Positions 1 through 5,861 of a DNA stretch of 5,861 bases are shown here, one piece after another. The position numbers and the translations under genes were made by a program. Positions within the stretch are counted from its first letter, which is position 1. Every line of letters begins with the position of its first letter. The stretch comes from Acidimicrobiaceae bacterium (GTDB lineage: Bacteria > Actinomycetota > Acidimicrobiia > Acidimicrobiales > MedAcidi-G1), in the NCBI GenBank assembly GCA_002727895.1, contig PBUO01000071.1:1-5861 (forward strand), written 5' to 3'. Below the pieces are notes generated by a model that saw only the letters and a program-made list of their open reading frames with translations, was not told the origin of the DNA and did not search any database.

Positions 1-628
1 GGATGAACCACGGGTCGCCCTCCGCCTCGAGCCGTGCCAGTTCCGACAGCACTTCGCCGACCACAAAGGCCGTCTCGGTCTCGTCGGCGTCGAAGGGCGA
101 CGGCGGCCACGACGGACCCCGCCCGGCGGGGACCGGCACGTCGTCGCGAGGCCGGAGGAAGCGCTCTCGATCCGACACGTCGTGGCCCCGTGCCTCCAGC
201 CACCGGTACCAGGCGTCGCGGTGCTCGGGCAACTCCAAGCCGACCCGAAACCCGGGCAGGATCCCCTCGTAGTCCTCCAGCCGCGGGTCGTCGTCGGGGA
301 CCGTCCGGGGGTCGACAGTGGTGTCGGTGTGGCCGAACAGCACCGGGTCGTACCCGGCCGCCCGGGCCTCGAGGGCCACGTTGGTGAACCGGGCGTCCAG
401 CGGCGTCCCATTGGCCACCGACCGGTGGACGTGCTGGTAGGTGCCGGTCAGCAGGCTGGCCCGACTCGGGCCGCACGGCGCCGCCTGGGCGTAGTGCCTG
501 GTGAAGCGCACCCCCTCGGCGGCCAGTCGGTCCAGGTTGGGCGTCGACACCGTCGGGTGCCCGGCCGACGACAGGTGGTCACCCCGCCACTGGTCGAGCG
601 TCACGAGCAGGAGGTTGGGTCGCCGCAT
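1..628 (-). CDS. Sulfatase-family hydrolase, phosphonate monoester hydrolase-like (N-terminal part, cut by window edge)
   Basis: The 209 visible codons are the N-terminal part of an alkaline-phosphatase-superfamily hydrolase; the family is usually about 500 residues. The protein opens MRRPNLLLVTLDQWRGD, with the first metal-ligand Asp at residue 12. The sulfatase signature C-x-P-x-R is present as CGPSR at residues 52-56, followed by ASLLTG. Cys52 is the residue normally oxidised to formylglycine, the catalytic nucleophile, by a separate enzyme not seen here. The following HRSV...PLD and AGYDPVLFG...DPR stretches resemble, from memory, rhizobial phosphonate monoester hydrolase more than classical arylsulfatases. 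The frame ends in DPWFI at the edge, where the family usually continues with a His-containing strand. Family members hydrolyse sulfate or phosphonate/phosphate esters; the substrate here is unknown. No signal peptide is visible, so it is probably cytoplasmic. It is divergent from the transporter at 691. Superfamily membership is sure; specificity is not. Confidence 0.93.
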   Translation of the reverse strand, partial: MRRPNLLLVTLDQWRGDHLSSAGHPTVSTPNLDRLAAEGVRFTRHYAQAAPCGPSRASLLTGTYQHVHRSVANGTPLDARFTNVALEARAAGYDPVLFGHTDTTVDPRTVPDDDPRLEDYEGILPGFRVGLELPEHRDAWYRWLEARGHDVSDRERFLRPRDDVPVPAGRGPSWPPSPFDADETETAFVVGEVLSELARLEAEGDPWFI

Positions 629-635
629 GAACCCG

Positions 636-641
636 ATCCTG
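636..641 (-). promoter_or_regulatory. Possible -10 hexamer of the sulfatase-like gene
   Basis: On the minus strand CAGGAT lies exactly 7 nt before the ATG at 628. It keeps the A at position 2 and T at position 6 of the bacterial -10 consensus, the spacing expected if transcription starts at the start codon (leaderless mRNA). No -35 box is convincing. The same bases include AGGA, which could instead act as a weak Shine-Dalgarno with an 8-nt spacer, so the assignment is ambiguous. Confidence 0.25.
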
Positions 642-653
642 CCAGCCGGAGAC

Positions 654-669
654 GGGCCGGTTCCGGCCC
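654..669. repeat. 16-bp inverted repeat in the divergent intergenic region
   Basis: GGGCCGG and CCGGCCC form perfect 7-bp arms around a 2-bp TT centre, between the divergent sulfatase-like gene and the transporter. The centre is too tight for a full hairpin, so if functional it would more likely be a dimeric regulator site than a terminator. In DNA this G+C-rich such palindromes arise easily by chance, and no regulator is encoded nearby. Confidence 0.3.
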
Positions 670-678
670 CACCACCAC

Positions 679-684
679 TAACTT
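679..684 (+). promoter_or_regulatory. Possible -10 hexamer of the EamA transporter gene
   Basis: TAACTT, a TANNNT match, sits 6 nt before the ATG at 691. The intervening CCAGCG has no Shine-Dalgarno character, and the preceding 20 bases are ACC-rich rather than purine-rich. This fits a leaderless transcript starting at or next to the start codon. No recognisable -35 element is seen at 16-19 nt upstream. Confidence 0.4.
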
Positions 685-690
685 CCAGCG

Positions 691-1608
691 ATGGCCCCCC
701 GCACCCGGTTCCATATCCCCCGCGAGGGACGGTCCCTCGGCCTGCTGTTGGCCTTCACCGGGATGTTCCTGGTGTCCACCGACTCGCTGCTCGTCCGGTT
801 CGCCGAGAAGGACTCCGACGTCGACGGCTGGACCATCGCCTTCATGGTCGGGCTGTTCTCCATGCCCGTCTCGTGGGGCATCGCCGCCCGGTCCCTGGGT
901 CGCGACACGCTCCGTCAGGCCGCCCGGTGGCGGAGGCCGCTGCTGGCCACCGGGATCCTCGGCGGGATCGGCACCACGTCGTTCCTCACCGCGGTGACCC
1001 TGACCACGGCGGCCAACGTGGTGGCCATCATCGCCTCGGGTCCCATCTTCGCTGCTGCCCTGGCCCGCATCGTCCTGCGGGAGCGGACCTCGGCCCGGAC
1101 CTGGCGGGCCATCGGCCTGGTGCTGGTGGGCATCGTGGTCATCGTCGGCGGCTCAATAGCCGGCGGGGGTATCGCCGGCGACCTGGTGGCGCTGATGGCC
1201 ATCATGGTGTTCGTCGTCAACCTGGTGATCTGGCGCCGCAACCCCGACCTGCCCCGCACCCTGGTCGTGGCTGTGACCGCCACCTTCATCGTGCTGGTCA
1301 CCGTCGCCTTCGCCGACCCTTCACTGCTCGACGGCCGGGCGCTGGTGGCCACCCTGGCCATGGGCGGCTTCTTCGGCCCCATCGCCCGCCTCTGCATGTC
1401 GACGGCCACTCGCCACGCCCGACCGGCCGAGGTCAGCCTGTTCACCCCCGTCGAGACGGTGGCCGCCTCGCTCTGGGTCTGGTTGTGGTTCGACGAGGTC
1501 CCGCCCACCGCCACCTTCATCGGTGGCACCATCGTGGTGGCCGCCGTGTTCTACGGCCTGACCGGCCCGGCCCGCGAGGTCGACCCCGAACCGCCCCGAC
1601 AGACATGA
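691..1608 (+). CDS. EamA/DMT-family transporter
   Basis: This 305-residue integral membrane protein has the size and layout of the drug/metabolite transporter superfamily: two tandem EamA repeats and ten hydrophobic segments, roughly at residues 15-37, 47-65, 84-104, 108-128, 139-156, 163-181, 189-207, 217-237, 247-267 and 273-290. The first repeat ends with the characteristic GPIFAAALARIVLRER stretch (residues 117-132) followed by a Trp and a glycine-rich helix. The second ends with FTPVETVAASLWVWLWFDE (251-269) and another glycine-rich helix. Members export or import small metabolites such as amino acids or their derivatives; the substrate cannot be read from sequence. A short basic N-terminus precedes the first helix. 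No internal start is better than the ATG at 691. The YbaK-family gene follows after 13 bp, so the two are probably co-transcribed. Confidence 0.93.
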   Translation: MAPRTRFHIPREGRSLGLLLAFTGMFLVSTDSLLVRFAEKDSDVDGWTIAFMVGLFSMPVSWGIAARSLGRDTLRQAARWRRPLLATGILGGIGTTSFLTAVTLTTAANVVAIIASGPIFAAALARIVLRERTSARTWRAIGLVLVGIVVIVGGSIAGGGIAGDLVALMAIMVFVVNLVIWRRNPDLPRTLVVAVTATFIVLVTVAFADPSLLDGRALVATLAMGGFFGPIARLCMSTATRHARPAEVSLFTPVETVAASLWVWLWFDEVPPTATFIGGTIVVAAVFYGLTGPAREVDPEPPRQT

Positions 1609-1612
1609 CCCC

Positions 1613-1617
1613 GAGGA
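1613..1617 (+). promoter_or_regulatory. Shine-Dalgarno of the YbaK-family gene
   Basis: GAGGA lies 4 nt before the ATG at 1622, in the 13-bp gap after the transporter stop codon. It fixes the start and shows that this internal operon gene uses a conventional ribosome binding site, unlike the first gene of the unit. Confidence 0.65.
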
Positions 1618-1621
1618 ACGC

Positions 1622-2137
1622 ATGACCAACGTCGATCCCGTCCTGGACCAGGTGGCCGCCCTCGGCATCGACTGCGAGGTCATGCCGTGCGATCCGGCGC
1701 TGGCCGACACGGCCGACTTCTGCGCCGCCTACGGGATCGACCCGGCCGATTCGGCCAACGCCATCCTCGTGGCCGGCAAGGCCCGCGCTGGCGAGCCCCG
1801 GCCGTTCGCCCTGTGCCTCGTCCTGGCCACCCACCGCCTAGACGTCAACGGCGCGGTCCGCCAGCGGCTAGGCAGCCGAAAGGCCTCGTTCGCCGGGGCC
1901 GACGAAACCGCCGCCCTCACCGGCATGCAGATTGGCGGCGTCACCCCGTTCGGCCTGCCCCACGGCTCCGGCGTCCCCATCTGGATCGATGGCGAGGTGA
2001 TGGCCCGCGACCGGGTCGTGGTGGGCGGCGGCTCCCGCGACCGCAAGCTGCTGCTGCCTCCGGCCGGCCTCCTGGCCCTGCCCGGCGCCGAGGCCGTCGA
2101 AGACCTGGCGAAGCCCATCCCCCCGACGGACGCCTGA
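1622..2137 (+). CDS. YbaK/EbsC-family protein (aminoacyl-tRNA deacylase-like)
   Basis: This 171-residue single-domain protein has the length of the YbaK/ProX editing family. Matching elements are ANAILVAG (residues 45-52), a central strand ending in RLDVN, the SRKASFA block near residue 90, MQIGGVTPFGLP, the VPIWID strand, and a C-terminal VGGGSRDRKL loop. Characterised members hydrolyse mischarged tRNA (for example Cys-tRNAPro or Ala-tRNAPro) as free-standing editing factors in the cytoplasm. By my hand alignment the catalytic lysine of E. coli YbaK (Lys46 in its FKTLLVA segment) falls on Asn46 here, with the nearest lysine at 53. The fold is therefore clear, but the classical deacylase activity is uncertain. 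A GAGGA ribosome site 4 nt upstream supports the ATG. It is the second gene after an EamA transporter, and that pairing gives no functional clue. Confidence 0.9.
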   Translation: MTNVDPVLDQVAALGIDCEVMPCDPALADTADFCAAYGIDPADSANAILVAGKARAGEPRPFALCLVLATHRLDVNGAVRQRLGSRKASFAGADETAALTGMQIGGVTPFGLPHGSGVPIWIDGEVMARDRVVVGGGSRDRKLLLPPAGLLALPGAEAVEDLAKPIPPTDA

Positions 2138-2157
2138 CCCGGGGCCCGTCTCCGGGC
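2138..2157. terminator. Weak stem-loop between convergent genes
   Basis: The 27-bp gap between the YbaK-family stop and the stop of the minus-strand gene at 2165 holds alternative short hairpins. CCCGG at 2138-2142 can pair with CCGGG at 2152-2156, or GCCCG at 2144-2148 with CGGGC at 2153-2157. No T-tract follows on either strand. The position between convergent genes is right for a bidirectional terminator, but the stem is only 5 bp. Confidence 0.3.
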
Positions 2158-2164
2158 ACGTACC

Positions 2165-2515
2165 TCAGGGGCGGGTCAGGTGCTCGTCCAGGGCGTTCCG
2201 GGCGCTGCCCGGTGGCGCCTCGTCGACGAGGCGCCGCACCGCGTCGCGCCGGCCAAGGACGTCGAGCAGGTCGACGGCCAACGTGTCGGCCAGACACAAC
2301 AGGTCGAGGCGGGTGCCTTCGGTGAGCGGGTCGGCGACCAGGCCGTCCAGTACCGGCCCGCAGGCCAACTCGGCCCGGACCAGCTTGAGCGCCGCGGCCT
2401 CCAGCTCGTCGAGGGCGTCCAGCGCCCGCATTACCTGGGTGGCCTCGTCGACTGTGAGGAGGTCCTCGTCGCCTGCCGGGTCGCGCGGGGGGAGTTGTGG
2501 GGACTCGCCGGACAC
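2165..2515 (-). CDS. Small acidic helical protein of unknown function
   Basis: I do not recognise this 116-residue protein. It is supported by strongly G/C-biased third positions, a natural amino-acid composition (about 24 Asp/Glu against 11 Lys/Arg), and by the opposite strand giving only low-complexity sequence. It is predicted largely helical: DEATQVMRALDALDELEAAALKLVRAEL spans about residues 23-50, and three or four further amphipathic helices run from 52 to the end. It has two Cys (52 and 74), no signal peptide and no membrane segment, so it should be cytoplasmic. The GTG at 2515 is preferred because the frame further upstream is antisense to the mazG-like gene and has no better start. 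An ATG at 2431 would give 88 residues. Neither has a clear ribosome site. It is divergent from the mazG-like gene across 78 bp. Confidence 0.7.
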   Translation of the reverse strand: MSGESPQLPPRDPAGDEDLLTVDEATQVMRALDALDELEAAALKLVRAELACGPVLDGLVADPLTEGTRLDLLCLADTLAVDLLDVLGRRDAVRRLVDEAPPGSARNALDEHLTRP

Positions 2516-2593
2516 GGAGACGAGTGTGGATCGAACGTATGCGCGACGGGTGGATACCCCCTGACCTGCGGTTCGACCGGTACCGTCGCCGAG
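2516..2593. promoter_or_regulatory. Divergent intergenic region with candidate promoters
   Basis: These 78 bp separate the GTG of the small acidic protein from the ATG of the mazG-like gene and look more A/T-containing than the surroundings. TACCGT at 2581-2586 stands 7 nt before the mazG-like ATG and would serve as a -10 for a leaderless mRNA. On the minus strand TACGTT (2539-2534) lies 18 nt before the GTG, and CACACT lies 7 nt before it; either could be the other -10. No -35 box or operator palindrome is convincing. Confidence 0.4.
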
Positions 2594-2845
2594 ATGGAGC
2601 TCACCGAGGTGCAGTCGCTGATGGAGGACCTCTACGGCGAGGCCGACCGGGCCCGCGGCGTCCCGGCCACCGTGGCCTGGTTGTGCGAAGAACTCGGCGA
2701 GCTGGCCCAGGCCACCCGCAAGGGCACGCCCGACCAGCAACTCCACGAGCTGGGCGACGTGCTGGCGTGGTTGGCCAGCCTGGCCAACCAGCTGGACCTC
2801 TCGCTCGACGAGGCGATATCCCGCTACGTCACCGACCCGCCGTAG
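2594..2845 (+). CDS. Minimal MazG-like nucleotide pyrophosphohydrolase
   Basis: This 83-residue protein matches a single MazG-type all-alpha NTP pyrophosphohydrolase domain. The metal-binding EExxE motif is E32-E33-x-x-E36 (CEELGELAQA), and the second motif ExxD is E52-x-x-D55 (HELGDVLAWLASLAN), 15 residues later as is typical. The family hydrolyses (d)NTPs, often non-canonical ones, to NMP and pyrophosphate using Mg2+ and usually works as a dimer or tetramer. The protein is shorter than most characterised MazG/iMazG enzymes (about 95-120 residues) and is essentially only the core helices, ending in LSLDEAISRYVTDPP. The ATG at 2594 has no Shine-Dalgarno but a -10-like TACCGT 7 nt upstream. 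Longer upstream reading in this frame is antisense to the neighbouring gene and is not coding. The substrate is unknown. Confidence 0.87.
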   Translation: MELTEVQSLMEDLYGEADRARGVPATVAWLCEELGELAQATRKGTPDQQLHELGDVLAWLASLANQLDLSLDEAISRYVTDPP

Positions 2846-2863
2846 GGGGACCGGCCGACACGA

Positions 2864-5756
<2,893 letters not shown>

Positions 5757-5760
5757 GGTC

Positions 5761-5768
5761 GGATCACC
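5761..5768 (-). promoter_or_regulatory. Extended Shine-Dalgarno of the first lipoprotein gene
   Basis: On the minus strand GGTGATCC is a perfect 8-base complement of the conserved 3' end of bacterial 16S rRNA (GGATCACC), ending 4 nt before the ATG at 5756 and preceded by GAA. It is the clearest ribosome binding site in the window and implies a transcript with a leader, either from a promoter in the 70-bp gap or by read-through from the upstream gene. Confidence 0.65.
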
Positions 5769-5788
5769 TTCGTCGGCGGGACGGGGCG

Positions 5789-5818
5789 GGGAAGCCGTCT
5801 CGGGGGAACCGTCTCGGG
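5789..5818. repeat. Two imperfect tandem 14-bp repeats upstream of the lipoprotein operon
   Basis: CCGTCTCGGG occurs at 5795-5804 and again at 5809-5818, a 14-bp period, with similar GGAA-type bases between copies (GGGGAAG before the first, GGGGAA before the second). They lie in the 70-bp gap (5757-5826) just upstream of the ribosome site. They could be paired regulator sites in phase at about 1.3 helical turns, or a chance duplication. Confidence 0.35.
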
Positions 5819-5826
5819 ATGGCGGC

Positions 5827-5861
5827 TCAGGCCTCGTGCAGGCCGAACACCTCGTGGAGGG
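5827..5861 (-). CDS. Probable C-terminal end of an upstream gene
   Basis: On the minus strand a frame enters at the right edge and reads LHEVFGLHEA before a TGA at 5829-5827. The codons (CTC CAC GAG GTG TTC GGC CTG CAC GAG GCC) are typical of the coding bias in the rest of the window. Only ten residues are visible, so no product can be named. If real, it would lie 70 bp upstream of the lipoprotein pair on the same strand and could belong to the same operon. Confidence 0.4.
   Translation of the reverse strand, partial: LHEVFGLHEA

Noticed and set aside
182..997. Plus-strand frames of up to 374 residues across the sulfatase-like gene and the start of the transporter
   Set aside because: Their translations are Pro/Arg/Gly-rich and repetitive, while the minus strand carries an intact CxPxR sulfatase signature.
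915..1532. A 205-residue minus-strand frame opposite the transporter gene
   Set aside because: Ser/Thr/Arg/Met-rich shadow of a high-GC gene. The plus strand encodes a complete ten-helix transporter with EamA signatures.
2516..2746. Upstream extension of the small acidic protein to an ATG at 2746 (193 residues)
   Set aside because: The extension is antisense to the mazG-like gene, whose EExxE and ExxD motifs are clear; it shows no protein-like character of its own.

Overview
The window is about 70% G+C with strong G/C at third codon positions. The proteins are rich in Ala, Asp, Val and Arg, and two lipoproteins carry Thr/Ser/Pro-rich linkers. This suggests a high-GC actinobacterium. A member of Acidimicrobiia or a related, possibly marine, lineage is plausible, but that is inferred from style and no marker gene is present. 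I see no rRNA, tRNA, CRISPR array, insertion sequence or phage gene. The window reads as ordinary chromosome with one less familiar lipoprotein pair.

Layout, left to right. (1) Positions 1-628, minus strand: N-terminal 209 codons of a sulfatase/phosphonate-monoester-hydrolase-like enzyme, running off the left edge. (2) Positions 691-2137, plus strand: a two-gene unit of an EamA/DMT-type transporter and a YbaK/EbsC-family protein 13 bp downstream, divergent from the sulfatase across 62 bp. (3) Positions 2165-2515, minus strand: a small acidic protein of unknown function. (4) Positions 2594-2845, plus strand: a minimal 83-residue MazG-like protein, divergent from gene 3. (5) Positions 2873-3895, minus strand: aspartate-semialdehyde dehydrogenase (asd), convergent with the mazG-like gene and separated from it by a strong hairpin. 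(6) Positions 3967-5756, minus strand: two overlapping lipoprotein genes (TGATG junction). (7) Positions 5827-5861, minus strand: probably the last ten codons of another gene.

Most neighbours are functionally unrelated housekeeping or accessory genes in short transcription units. Two clusters look co-expressed: transporter plus YbaK-like protein, and the lipoprotein pair. The lipoprotein pair is the least explained part. Both proteins are predicted to be exported and lipid-anchored, and their C-terminal parts share a cysteine-bracketed module with an AW...VP-ELR-D signature at matching spacing. The larger one also has two smaller cysteine-bracketed modules.

A second theme is translation initiation. 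Genes that begin a transcription unit lack a clear Shine-Dalgarno sequence and have a -10-like hexamer 6-7 nt before the start codon, which would fit leaderless mRNAs. The second gene of one operon and the first lipoprotein gene have recognisable Shine-Dalgarno sequences. No clear multi-gene novel system was found.
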